From: Gymnopus androsaceus JB14
Taxonomy: Eukaryota > Basidiomycota > Agaricomycetes > Agaricales > Omphalotaceae
DNA length: 39,272 nt
Reading direction: 5' to 3'
Assembly: GCA_009733575.1 (NCBI GenBank)
Contig: ML769535.1
Coordinates: 128,412-167,683 of the forward strand
In this document: one piece after another, positions 19,640 to 30,381 of the stretch
Numbering within the stretch: the first letter of the stretch is position 1
Layout: every line of letters begins with the position of its first letter
Translations under genes and position numbers: made by a program
The notes under the pieces: generated by a model
What the model was told of the DNA's origin: nothing
Database searches by the model: none
The model's input: the letters and a program-made list of their open reading frames with translations, nothing else

Positions 19640-20817
19640 TCAACGATCCAAAACAAAGCCAGGCAATTCATCGAGCCACGAGATGTCCTCATCAAAGTGG
19701 AACTTACGTAGTTTCACCTTCTGTAAACGAAGTAATCCATTGTGGTCGAACTCCGACCCAACATCATCCTGCCACCACCGCGAAAGAATCATTGTCGTTA
19801 ATTCCTGAGTGTACGCCACTGAGCCCCTCAAGTGCAGCTCAAGATCGGTGAGCTTTGGGAGAAGGGTATGCTGGTCTTTGGTTAAAGTCAACGCTCGGAG
19901 GAGAGGTTGCAAATTGAATGAAATGTCACGAATTCGGAGTGAACTGATTGTAGGGAAAAGGGAGAGTATACTGGTGAGCGTTTCCGTGAAAGAGTCCAGA
20001 GTAGGCCCGAAGGATGGTATGTAAAAGCCATCTAGTGTCAGAGAAGACAGTGCTACCGCGGAACGATGTGCAAAGCTAGACACATCTGCGCAAAGGTCCC
20101 CCAAGATTCTGGTCCAACTGATAAAGAGTCAAACGTTCGAGGAAGGGAGCTGTGAGGCAGCTTATAAAGTTCCTTCCACCAGGACTCATTTCTAGACAAC
20201 GTAGACAGAGTGATTTTAATGCTGGTAAATATATTGATGCGGCGCTCCATGCAACGGTTTTCGGCCCCCATAGATTGAGCAGGCGAATTTGGTGACTATG
20301 ATTCACTGCGTACTCCATAACTTGGGTGATCGCAGAGGTATCTACCAATCTGTCTTCGAGCTCGAAGTGGAAATGAAGATCCAAAGGAAGACCTCGACTA
20401 CGAGAAATCCACTCGTTTACCCATACAACCTCTTTTTTCAAACGCTTTCGGCCACTGTTGTTGTGAAAGGTATAATGTTGACCAGAGTCGAGGGTGAGCA
20501 TGAGCGATCTTTCTCCAAGCCACACACACTTGACAAAGGTTAGATATAGAGAGAGCGATATCCCAATTAATCGGATATGCGAGTTCCAATATCTCGCAAA
20601 GGATCTCTGAGGGAACTCGTCGGATAGGTGATAGAACGTTTTGAAGCGAAGCAATCTCGACGAGTTTAGCATCCTTTTGACGCATCAACTCGGAGATCTG
20701 AGCATTGAGCTCGTCTATTCGAGTCTGTGCTTCGGACACTCGGGAGCGAAGGAAGGAGAGGTCGCTTGGTTCAAGCCATATTGGATCTTCGATGCGCTGC
20801 GACAGATAATGCGCCAT
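19640..20817 (-). pseudogene. F-box protein, third copy, frameshifted with internal deletion
   Basis: The start at 20817 (MAHYLSQRIEDPIWLEPSDL) and the coiled coil plus F-box (LSPIRRVPSEILCEILELA; CQVCVAWRKIAHAHPRLW) match the gene at 6090. The frame then shifts at a T6 run (20433-20438, plus strand), continues as EVVWVNEWISRSRGLPLDLH, jumps from NLWGPK to SIYLPALKSLCLRCLE with about 130-150 codons of the leucine-rich region missing, and shifts again at a C5 run (20098-20102). The last frame runs intact to FDEDISWLDELPGFVLDR and a stop at 19640. Both shifts are one extra base in a homopolymer, so they may be sequencing errors; the internal deletion is not explained that way. The start lies 161 bases from the divergent gene at 20979. 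Confidence 0.75.
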
Positions 20818-20978
20818 GAGTGTCGGCGCTCGAGATCGGAGCGCCCAATCCACAGCCTTTACGACGGGCGCTTGATGGATCCTTGTCATTGTCTTTTGAA
20901 CGATGACTCGTGAAACGACAGCTTTCTTGTTCTTATAATCAATAAATAATCTACAGCTGCTCAAAATTTCTTCTTCTA

Positions 20979-23170
20979 ATGGCCACCTCTGTCTCGACCC
21001 AAATCGTTGACACAGCGCCTTACCATCTTGGCCTGCTCCGTACACTCGAAGAACTTCAATACGCTCCCTCTGCGCTCACTCACCAAACCGGCTATATACG
21101 CGAATTGCAGACGGAACTAGGCAAGGTGCAGGAAAAAGTGAAAGAACTGGGAGCAAAGACGAAGAAAGAGAGGAAAGAGCATGAACTTTTGCGGGATTCC
21201 ACAACACGAAGGCTGGCGGCCAAGTTGAAGGGGAAAGGAGGAGTGGAAAAGTTTGAAGCAAAGAAAGAGAAGGAAGAAAGGTTAGTTCTGCCTTGTATCT
21301 CTCAGTAAAATCATTATCGACCTACTTATCTACAGAGAGTACATAGAAGCACTTGAAACTGAGATGCGTGAACGCGGGAACGAGAAGATGTTGGAGAATA
21401 TGGTCGAGGAGGCAAAGAAAGTGGTTCGTGTATCTGATACAGTTGCATTGAACGCATATTCAATGATCCTAGAAAGCAGATTTGCAAGAAAAGTCACAAC
21501 GGCTTGAACTGATCAAGAAGGAGATATCGAACCTCTACCATCAAGTATTCGATGGTCCCACCCAGGAGTTCCCTCGGGACGACGTACTCGAACAAGAGCT
21601 AGCCTCTGCGCAAAAGACATACGATCAGATACAATCGTTTCTCAATGCGCACTCACAATCAGTGAATCTTCTAACCCAGGCAGAGCGAATGCTTGTGTTG
21701 GCTTTGAAGAAAATGGATGAAGCGCTTTCGTATTCAACGTGGGACATATATGGTAGGGGAAGTATGTCGGATATGATGGAGCGCGATGCGTTGGCTAACG
21801 CCGCTGTGTACGCTTCCAAGGCCGAGATCCTGATTGGGCAGGCTCAGCGCGCATCGGGTGATGTACAGAGTATTGGACCGTTGAGGGTGCATGATATGTG
21901 AGTACCTAGGGCTTACTGATTCGTTCTCATTCAAGTCGATTTACGTAGATCCATCTTCGGAGACGTATTCTTCGATAATGTGTTCTCCGATATTCGAGCA
22001 CAAAGTGAGCGCTTTCTGTATCCCTGTCGTTCGCCTTCTTATCAGACACTCAGATAAGATTCAGAACAACAAGAAGGAGTTGACGGGAGCTCATGGAAGA
22101 GTACGCTCGATTTCGATTCCATATAAATAATGGTTGACGGTGAATATAGCTTAAAGGGCAACTCCGCGCAGCCCGCCAACGCACACAGCTTGCCGGTGCA
22201 GACCTTGTCGAAGCGAGCGAGGTTCTGACAGAGTGTAATAAGAGCTGGAAGCATATCGAAGAGGAGTGTTCCTGAGATATTCGAATGTAGGTGTCGATGT
22301 ATCAGAATCTGGACCACCACTAGCGATGGACGGAGAAGACCTCCCTCAATATGGAGAAACGTCCCATACGATGCCCATTACTCCCGAGACGCTCGCTGAG
22401 GCAAGTGCGCGTGCAAATGCAACCCCGTCAGTACCACCTCCGGCGTTTTCAAAGTATGCTCCTCCACCGGGACCGCCTCCTGCAGGCCCGCCTTTGCTCA
22501 GGGGGAGGACAACAACGCCAACGATGCTGTCTGCGTCTTCGTCTTCGTCATTAACGGTACCCTCTCCGCAATCAGTGTTCTCCCCATCGCCGCGGCATAG
22601 ACGCTCGAGATCTTCTGTTTCTGCGTCTTCGAGTCCAGGTTTTCTCTCGATGCCTACGCCTAATAATGAACAAGGACAAGGACAGGGGCAAGGGAATGAG
22701 CAGTGGAATTGGCAGTGGCAGGTACAAGGTACAGAACAGGGACAAGGGCAGGGACAAGGGCAAGCCCCCGTTCATAGACGGTCGCACTCATCTACTGGTA
22801 TACCTACTGCATCCCACTCCTATGCGACTCCTTCGCCTTCCGCGTCTTCGGGCTCGTCGTTACTTCAGCTTGATCGAACCAGATCAAACGAGAATCAGAT
22901 AGACAAGGGAAAGGCACTTCCTTCTGTTCCCGCACCTATTCCTGCTACACCGATAAATGTTACTGTTTCTGGACTTGAAGAGGGTAGCAGTGATGTGCGA
23001 ATGGAAGGAGGTTCCACTCCTAGCCCTAGTCCTAGCCGTCCGGTGTCACCCAACGTTCCATCACATTGGGGAAGTAGTAAGTATTACTGTTGCGCTCTTT
23101 CAGCTATCTACCTCTGACCCTTGTTTTGCGTCATCTAGAGAATCCATTTGCGATGATGATGATGGGGTAA
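20979..23170 (+). CDS. Coiled-coil protein with low-complexity Ser/Pro and Gln-Gly tail
   Basis: Exons: 20979-21280, 21336-21420, 21473-21897, 21949-22004, 22054-22100, 22150-23076 and 23139-23170, all with short GT-AG introns. The N-terminal 170 residues are rich in Lys and Glu with heptads (TGYIRELQTELGKVQEKVKE). A compact middle follows (ERMLVLALKKMDEALSYSTW; NAAVYASKAEILIGQAQRA; ISIFGDVFFDNVFSDIRAQ), then RAARQRTQLAGADLVEASEV. The tail (about 280 residues) is Ser/Pro-rich with a Gln-Gly repeat near 22672-22765 and ends KNPFAMMMMG. The frame breaks near 22262-22285, where one base is lost or two gained, between HIEEE and GVDVSESGPPL. I recognise the style as a conserved basidiomycete coiled-coil family but cannot name a function. 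It may be a scaffold protein. Confidence 0.7.
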
Positions 23171-24145
23171 CGTTGACTCTGTGAGTCGTGGTGTGAGTCG
23201 GTTGGATGTCAGAGTTGGATTTCGATGTTCAATATACCCTAGATTCCTTGGTTGTTTTACGGAGGCTTGTTTTTTTTGCTCATTTCTTTATGTCTGTTAA
23301 TCTATCTACTGTATAAAGTGCATATCTGTGTATACCTGTACAATGCTCTGTATGTATTTTCTGTACGTAGTATCTTTTTACTTGAATTTTCTTTGGCGTC
23401 CAGCTTCAAGGAGGTCTTCCGCTCCGCGATTACTTTCTCGTCGAAAAGCTTGACAGAATCATGTTTTCTCTCGATATGCATTGAGTATGTAGCTTTTCTT
23501 CATTTGTCTCAGCGTCCGAAACCTAGATAACTCCAGAAAGATAGTTTTTCAGAGAATGCATTCTGCCGAATGTGAGGATACTCAAATGCCGTGCGCAGAA
23601 AAGAAGTCTCAAACGCTTCCCCATAGGTACTTACATAGACATAGGAGTACATACTAACAAGATGCGGAGTTGAATTAAGATCAAATGTCAAAGCGTAAAA
23701 TACAACAGAACAAATTGGTATCCACAAATTCGAGGGATCTCTTTCATAGAAGGCAATATATATAGTGGCTAGCATTACTGCCTCTCGTTAGCTCAAAGTC
23801 TGGGGTTAGATATCGGAGCTTTAGGAGCTTTAGGGAGAAATTGGATCGTGTCCTCGAAGATTTACTGCGATTTCTTTTCTGTATCGCCGAGTCGCGAAGC
23901 TTGTTCGTTCAGTTCATGTCTCTATATTATCGAGAAAATCGGAGGCTGAGTATCACTCAGTAGAAAGCACAAGTAAGCCTTCGTCTCCTTTGCACTCCAT
24001 CATAGTTGGAATAAGTAGTACGTTAAGACTTCTCAAACGAAAAAAGAACACATGGTAGGTAGCCAGCTCTACCGATAATAAAACCATATGCAGCGCAATT
24101 CAATGTTATCGGAAGCTTGAACATTGAATAAGTATGCAGAGTCTG
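23171..24145. other. Intergenic between convergent genes
   Basis: It holds the 3' flanks of the coiled-coil gene (+) and the DUF6533 gene (-). The frame at 23252-23530 is T-rich and hydrophobic only by composition. A short tandem AGGAGCTTT lies at about 23815-23835. Confidence 0.5.
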
Positions 24146-25645
24146 TTAGACTTCTGAACTGCTATGACTTTTAAATTCCAGCACGCCCAAGTTGTCAGGA
24201 GAACCAAGTTCTTCATCTTTATCCTGGTAAGCAACCTCGCGGATATGAATGACCAGTCGGCAGCACAATATTGAGTGCAGGACACGCAACGGACTGTAAC
24301 ATGGAGAGGTAAGGGATCTTTTAATAACGGTGATATAGCACATACGTGCTAAGAACTTGAAGTTCTGGCTGTAACGGAGTTGAGCTCGATTAATCAAACG
24401 CAGTGTAAGCTACCTACCGGTGCAAACGCCAACTCCAGGGCACTTCCTAGAGTTATCGCTGGAATTGAGATTAGAATTGTGACGATTGTTTGATATCAAG
24501 CATTCAACTTACGCAATATAAACATATAAAATAGCAGTCCTGTCACAATTTTACTTCCTTAGAATGGTTGCTGAGCCTTCGAAAAAACTTACCATCGCGG
24601 TAAAAAATCACGAGCATGTTTCGAGTCGCCTCCGATGTCCAAGCGAAACCGAACTTGTAATCTGTTACGACCATATCATGAACAACTGCGCAATGAATTG
24701 CATGTAAAGACATACACTGTTTCCTAATCACTTGCCATAAGGTCAACGCCACCACCACTAGGATAAGGCATGGATAATCAGTCTGCTACATTGAAAGAAA
24801 ATTGCTCACTAGTTTCAAAACCTACTAGAGATACGTAGTTTATCAGACCAGTATGGCTTGTGATGTCGTGCTGCAGGCATAAAGGAGTTCCTGGAATTAT
24901 TGATGACGGGAGTTCTGCCACGTATGGGTTAAGCAGTCGCATTTGGAAGCATTAACACAGATCTACTACCTGAAGGTGAATTCGTCCAGTCGACCACAGC
25001 TGCTATATTAAGAACAGCAACGAACTTTCTAGAGATATTGGATGAGTTGTTTTTTCTGGATAATTGGCCACTCACGATCCACGACATGACAAGGGCTACA
25101 AGAACCTTCCGAGATCGCTCGTATACAACATATGTACGAACAACCAAGATAACTATCGCATATTGAATTCAGACTCAGAGGATATCTATTTGAGAATGGC
25201 CGTACGGTCAGATGTTCCTATACCAGCGTCAGCAAAAACTGGGGAAGGCAATGTGAGCTTGATATTTGTCCACACTGTCCGAAGTAGAGCCTTACTTGTA
25301 GTGAAGGCCATTGTACGATTGCAGGCCTGTCATGAGTCGTTTAGTTACACAATGCATCACTCTTTATGGTTGCACATACCGCAATAGTGGTGTGAGGATT
25401 CAGCCTTCCTACAGGTCCATTGTTAGCTTTGAATTGGGAAAATCGGACATCAAGTCACCTTCGACAAGCAATATTGTATCGATAAAAGGAGAGTAACGGG
25501 AAATGAAGTATAACACCTTCACAAATGTCCACTCCGAAGACCATATGTAGGCGACCTGCCATGGAATTCAACCTCCATTTAAATATGAGATTAAAGTTTC
25601 GGAACTCACCTCCTGTGCAAAAGAAAGAAAGTAGTCGTAGCTCTA
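24146..25645 (-). CDS. DUF6533-type seven-helix membrane protein
   Basis: Many small exons on the minus strand. The DUF6533 signature is spread over two exons: YDYFLSFAQE, then VAYIWSSEWTFVKVLYFISR with YSPFID. Later exons give ACNRTMAFTT, IVILVVRTYVVYERSRKVL, ALTLWQVIRKQYYKFGFAW, TRNMLVIFYRDGLLFYMF, ITLGSALELAFAP (24418-24458), a 23-base exon PELQVLST (24346-24368), and the last exon (24146-24293) PLRVLHSILCCRLVIHIRE to HSSSEV. The order, the RTY..YERSR motif after a helix, the FYRDG motif and the RVLHSILCCR ending are typical of this large agaricomycete family. Its function is unknown; a receptor or sensor role is only suggested by topology. The 5' end beyond 25645 and one exon near 25200 could not be fixed, so a partial defect is possible. 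Confidence 0.7.
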
Positions 25646-26551
25646 AACACAATTCTAGCCTGTTATTATTCTCCTTCGAGTTCGCATCAGACGGGATAAA
25701 CTGTACCAGAAGAGTAAGCATTCCAACTATGTGGTTTCATGCTTCGCATGAGCATGAATTTGATGGCGTTTGGAGTGGATTTCACCTTTAATGTACTTGG
25801 AGTGGGTTATAAGGAATCATTTCCTAGGAATGAGTGCAACTGCGGCCTACCATGGCTATCTCGGAATCAACTAAGAAAGTTATACCGTCCATCATGTTCC
25901 CTCAAGAAACAGGAAGATAACGACGAAAGAAAAAAAAAGGGAGACACGAGGGCAAATCCAAATGCATGGAATGACCGTCGCCTTTATTCCAAGTTTCAGA
26001 GTGCACGGAACGCGGATATCATTAGGAACAAAGATGCTTGATAAATCCTTGCAAAATAACGTTAGAAAAGCTGTGAATGAAAGTCCTTTTTCGATAGTTG
26101 CCATCCTAGTCTAAGATCATCATTCTGAACACACTATGAGTGGTGTTTTCAGCTCGCAGTTCCATTGACGTTGACATCGACCCTGTTCATTAACAGGTCA
26201 CCATTTCATAGCACTTGAACCTTGTGAGGGAACACATGTCTTGAATGGATAGATTTGATGCTAACAGATTCCAGCGCGTAGACTCGAGCGATGCAGCGAC
26301 GGATGATGAGTCGATCAAAGTGCCGCAAGGCTGTCCTAGCCCGAACTTCGATCGTTATTCATCGAACGTCACCGGGCCGACACAGCCGTCGAGTCTGGCC
26401 AGCGCGCGAGCTTTTTTGTTACTATTAGGCGATGGGCTGTCGGAGAGCCTGAAAGCATGTACAGATCCGAGTCGACGGCAAAGGTCTAAAGGCAAGTACG
26501 GTGCAGGTATGGCTGTTTGTTTAGGGGGACGACTACGACGACAATGCGACA
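25646..26551. other. Upstream of DUF6533 gene; one unassigned open frame
   Basis: It probably contains the first exon of the DUF6533 gene. A plus-strand frame at 26245-26556 (103 codons, Ser- and Arg-rich, more GC-rich than its surroundings) ends at the target duplication of the adjacent transposon. No motif recognised. Confidence 0.35.
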
Positions 26552-26560
26552 GTTAGTTGA

Positions 26561-27542
26561 TGTTCGCCAAAAAGACCCTTGCATTTGGCGGAGCACGTGC
26601 CATCAAACACGTCATATCTGGGCGCTCTGCTCAATCTAGGCGTCTAAGCTTGTTGCAAGAAAGTTACTGTAAGAGCTAAGTATATAAGTATGTGTACAAT
26701 AGCTACAAAGTATACTCGTGGCCACGGAAAGTGACGGGCCGGCAGTTGTCAGCCTCATATTTTCGATACTCTCTCATCAGCGCTACAGCCAGCCCATGCA
26801 CTCCAAAATTTTTTTGGGAGGGGATCTACCTTAATATAATATTGCCATCAACTTAAAATTCTGCGTATCTTCTGTTAGAATTCAAGACAGTATCAACAAC
26901 CTGGTGTGTGACAAGTCCCCGGCCCGTCACTTTCCGTGGCCACGAGTATACTGTAAGTAATTAGTCCATATATAGGGTGCGTTCACAGTGAGAAGCTGAG
27001 CTCGGAGCTGTAGGAAGGGGTGCATTTTCATTTGTAACTGTTTTTTCTTTTCTTTTCGTGTCAGCCGTGTTTTTGTCGCATCACTGACAACTGAAGCATT
27101 TTCTGTTGTAGGTCAGATTTGCTTTTGTGGAAAGGTCTTGATTCGGCCAGTGTATGAACAGTGCGAGCACTTGCGAGTGCTATTCAGATCTACTGCATGT
27201 TAGCAGATAACAATCTCTAGCAGCAAAAACTTACCCTATGGAGGAATGCTGGGCATGGCTCAAGGTGACCGACAAATGCCGAACTTGAGAAGCTGCACTC
27301 ATTGCACACTACTTAATATGTTTAGACGCATGTAAACTTAGTACTTAGTAGCTTAGCAGTTTAAAAATGTCTGTGCATTATTATTTACACTCGAAAACTG
27401 TTTCAGGCTATAGTATTTTTCCAGGCTATGGCTCAAAAAGAACTCGAACGAGTTGACTGTTGAACAAACAGAGCACCTAAGTTGAACGACATGATTTGAT
27501 GGCACATGCTCCGCCAAATGCAAGGGTCTTTTTGGCAAACAT
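26561..27542. mobile_element. Non-autonomous DNA transposon 1, 9-base target duplication
   Basis: The ends are long imperfect inverted repeats of about 80 bases: near 26563 GCCAAAAAGACCCTTGCATT and onwards, and the reverse complement ending near 27538. Direct repeats GTTAGTTGA flank the unit at 26552-26560 and 27543-27551. No transposase frame is present inside, so it would be mobilised in trans. Long inverted ends with 9-base duplications suggest the Mutator-like superfamily (inference). A separate MITE (26709-26952) is nested near its left end. A 12-base inverted match (27539-27550 with 27636-27647) crosses its right border. Confidence 0.7.
26709..26952. mobile_element. 244-base MITE with perfect 34-base inverted ends
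   Basis: Positions 26709-26742 and 26919-26952 are perfect inverted repeats beginning AGTATACTCGTGGCCACGG, and pairing continues imperfectly inward for about ten bases (CAGTTGTCA against GACTTGTCA). TA dinucleotides at each border fit a TA target, as in Tc1/mariner-type MITEs, although the TATA at the edge makes the exact end ambiguous. The interior is AT-rich and non-coding. It sits inside transposon 1. Confidence 0.8.
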
Positions 27543-27551
27543 GTTAGTTGA

Positions 27552-27828
27552 GGTATCGTCGCAGTACTCATCAGTGGTGTTTGATGGCTTGCCACTAGCA
27601 TGCCCTCGTGCTTTGCTAGATTAACATTTAACATGCAACTAACATGTAACCCTGCTCGTTCTTTTCTTGTCTTCTACATTAGGTCTCGTTGGTGGCTGAA
27701 GTGAGATTATCCCTTTGTCTCGCCGTGCCCCAGACATTTTAAATTCTGAGTCGATGGTGAGTATCGTTTCTGCACGGAGTTGCACTGAGTTGCACCGAGC
27801 CTAATCCTCCTTTGTAGCTTTTTTGACC
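27552..27828. other. Short spacer upstream of membrane-protein pseudogene
   Basis: No gene. It contains TTGCACTGAGTTGCACCGAG, a small tandem repeat (27779-27798), just before the start at 27829. Confidence 0.4.
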
Positions 27829-28487
27829 ATGAGTTACAGTCTTTTGAGTCGAAATGCCCCTTCCCTGGTCTTTCAAACTTACCCAGAAGAAACCACGTAC
27901 GACCCTTACAATCTGATTACTCCAAATAGATCTTTCATGAAGAGTGAAGCAGAAAGACCTCCAGAGCAGGATGTGCCACGCACAGGCTCCTTTTTGGGCT
28001 GGTTATCTGTTTTCATGATCATTGGCAGATTGGTTGTTGGAATCATCGTAATGATGGGAAACCACTTCTTCTTCTCCTTCCTGAACAGAAAATCCACCGA
28101 TCTGTATTCTCAATTTTGGATTACTACTGTGAAGAACATACTCCCCCAGGTTGCACAGCTAGCTTTTGGACTATCTATGAGCTGTAGCTTGACACAAGCT
28201 GTACATTTTCTTCCTACAATAATTTTATTGCTTACTTCGAGATGTGCAGGTCTGGCATCATATTGGGCATCACTCATACACAATACCCCAGCTCAATCGC
28301 TTATTTGCGCTTTCCGATCCGCTCAGCTTGCTCCGCCTCATTTTCAGCAGACAAATCATCTTTCTTCTGCCACTTGTCATCATTGCGATTGTTATCCAGG
28401 CTCTTACCTTAGTCTCTGTCTTTGCTCCCAGTGTGCTCACCATCGAGAGTGCCGGAGTTCAATCTGTTGTTGCCCAGGTCCCTACTA

Positions 28488-28672
28488 TGGTGGTCAAGAG
28501 GGTGAAAAGATAAAATTACACATGCAAATGCAATTATTAGTGTGTGAGTGCATAAGAATTTAGTGAGTGAGCATGCAATATCTAGCAAGCGCGAATGCAA
28601 TAACTAATGTGAGCATGAATGCAATGATTAGTGAGCGCATGTTATTTTATTTTTTCACCCTTTTGACCACCA
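28488..28672. mobile_element. 185-base TA-flanked MITE
   Basis: It begins TGGTGGTCAAGAGGGTGAAA and ends with the reverse complement (27 of 29 bases pair, 28488-28516 with 28644-28672). TA is on both sides (28486-28487 and 28673-28674). The interior has repeated GCAATN(1-3)TAGTG-like and TGCAAT words. It interrupts the second exon of the membrane-protein gene. Confidence 0.78.
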
Positions 28673-28678
28673 TAAACG

Positions 28679-29251
28679 TTTATATCATCGCCAATACACC
28701 CCTTCATTTTGGCGGACATGTGACTAAATTGTGCAATTCAATTACGTTCTCGTTGACTTCAACAAGTCCGATTGAACAACCAAGGACCTGGATAGTAGTT
28801 ACTTAGTATTATGATATTATTAGTACATGTAGTAGCTAGAAAGACCATTCGGAAAAATATACTAACCTCTAAACAGGGCCTATCCCCGGACCCTCACACT
28901 CTAACAGCGTGCTTTGTAGCATGCACCCTAACCTAACCATGTGCTAACCACTAACAACAAACGTGCTTTGTGGGCAACAGCCAAAATCCTAGCTGACTCT
29001 AACCAAACCAAAACCTACATAACCTGAACAAAAAAGAACATTACATGTTGAGGATTTGAACCCCCGGTCGCAAAAAGACACGAGCGCCAAACAGAAACAA
29101 AATGCCTCATCATCAGCGGATCTAACCACTGTAAGTACCAGACAGCTCATATTTGTACTGCGAATAAGCACGTACAAAAGCGTGTTGTACGTGCTTTGAC
29201 GCCATATGGTCATGTGGTCCGCCAAAATGAAGGGGCATATTGGCGATGATA
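28679..29251. mobile_element. Non-autonomous DNA transposon 2, 9-base target duplication
   Basis: Its inverted ends of about 45 bases share ATCATCGCCAAT, CCCCTTCATTTTGGCGGA and ATGTG/CATG blocks, and it is flanked by CCATAAACG at 28670-28678 and 29252-29260. The left duplication overlaps the last three bases of the adjacent MITE, so this element landed after that MITE. The ends resemble those of transposon 1 (CCCTT-CATTT-GGCGGA block), so the two belong to one family. The interior is non-coding and includes a tRNA-like promoter stretch. Confidence 0.75.
29052..29128 (-). other. tRNA-like A/B box stretch inside transposon 2
   Basis: On the minus strand, TGGTTAGATCCG (29117-29128) resembles a pol III A box and GGTTCAAATCC (29052-29062) is a B box in a T-arm-like context (GACCGGGGGTTCAAATCCT). 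The 50-odd bases between do not fold into a clear anticodon arm, so it is a tRNA relic or SINE-like head rather than a working tRNA gene. Confidence 0.4.
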
Positions 29252-30092
29252 CCATAAACGGAGATTGCAGCTCAGCACTGAGTTGCTCTTACACGTTCAA
29301 TTATACTGCGCCGGCCCTGCGATGCACCGACCTTCCTTCCACTGCTATAGGGAACGGAGTCAACGCAAGCAGCGGATTAGCCATCGTTCTCGAGCACTGG
29401 TACTACGATGACACAGATAATTTGGCGGGGTTTATAATGCCACTTCAACTCTCGACAGGACAGCATATCCCGTAGTGTTCACCGATATCTGGAGCCAAAC
29501 TTACGTTTACGACTTGACCATTGCTTGTATCCCTCACTATGGGGTTTATAACCCTTTGGCATTACAAGCAGGTGAGCTCACTCCTGTCGGATCGTCATGT
29601 GTCTTTTGGAACGCGACGTACTCTGCTACGACGAATTTCGTTAATAACACACAACGCACTTCAGCGCAGATTCTGTCCTACAACTCCCCCCTTTCCTCTT
29701 CGAACTGCTGGACTGACGCATGCTACAACAGCTGGGATAATCCGAATACCACCATGTCACCCAATGCTAAATTTTACATAGCCAGCCACGCCATGGCAGA
29801 AACCTTTGTCGATATGTTTTTAGGAAACTTGACATATTTCGGTCACACAGGAACCTTTGTTGATGATGGAGACTATACGTCCGCACAATACACTCCGCTC
29901 TTTTCTATCAACAACACTGTAGACCAGTGGGGTTTCGACATGATCGCTCCCTCTGGGAATCTCAGCCAAGGTCTCACTGATCTTTTCACCAACACCACCC
30001 TCGCCTTCATATCCCTCGCTTCCAACCTAACCGATCCCTCATCGCCTACCATACCATCGACTTTGGCGGCCATGGACTTCACGCCTTCGTAT

Positions 30093-30114
30093 AATCAATA
30101 CTTAATCAATACTT
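30093..30114. repeat. 11-base tandem duplication
   Basis: AATCAATACTT occurs twice in a row inside the coding region of the membrane-protein pseudogene. With a single unit the frame runs from SYNQY directly into FYVESKLFLIYGLAV. Confidence 0.8.
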
Positions 30115-30381
30115 TTATGTCGAATCGAAACTGTTCTTGATTTATGGGCTGGCCGTGGCTGCTGTCGTTGTTGCGGGTCTTTATGGGCTGTGGTGTATGA
30201 AAGTCGACGCGCATCCCGGGTCGATGGGTTTTTCAGAGATTGTGGCTGCGACGAGGCATATGGATGTGGATTCCGCACTACAAGATCACAGGAAGTTGCA
30301 ATACTGTTGGGACCAGGAAGGGTGGATGGATTAAGGCCTGAATATGCGACACGGAGGAAGGTATTCAAAGCCGTCATATAG

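Larger units (their letters stand above)
27829..30334 (+). pseudogene. Multi-pass membrane protein gene broken by nested transposons
   Basis: The first exon (27829-28200) encodes a polar start and two helices (WLSVFMIIGRLVVGIIVMMG with GNHFFF). A 49-base intron leads in phase to VWHHIGHHSYTIPQLNRLFA and two more hydrophobic runs (IIFLLPLVIIAIVIQALTLV). At 28487, after VAQVPT, two elements intervene up to 29251. Coding resumes at NGDCSSALSCSYTFNYTAP with many N-glycosylation sequons, cysteines and a long non-cytosolic region. A frame slip near 29450-29475 precedes YPVVFTDIWSQTYVYDL. An 11-base tandem duplication at 30093-30114 then shifts the frame before the last helix (LFLIYGLAVAAVVVAGLYG) and the tail. 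The overall plan, helices with a large secreted loop before the last helix, resembles common uncharacterised fungal membrane proteins. The several breaks make function very unlikely. Confidence 0.72.

Noticed and set aside
22266..22290. A 25-base intron explaining the frame change in the coiled-coil gene
   Set aside because: Far shorter than any other intron here, and joining across it gives the wrong frame.
23252..23530. Hydrophobic plus-strand frame that looks like a membrane protein
   Set aside because: Hydrophobicity follows from a T-rich tract in the 3' flank; no splice sites or homology.
29052..29128. Functional tRNA gene
   Set aside because: No acceptor stem or clear anticodon arm; A and B boxes are too far apart for a standard tRNA without a defined intron.
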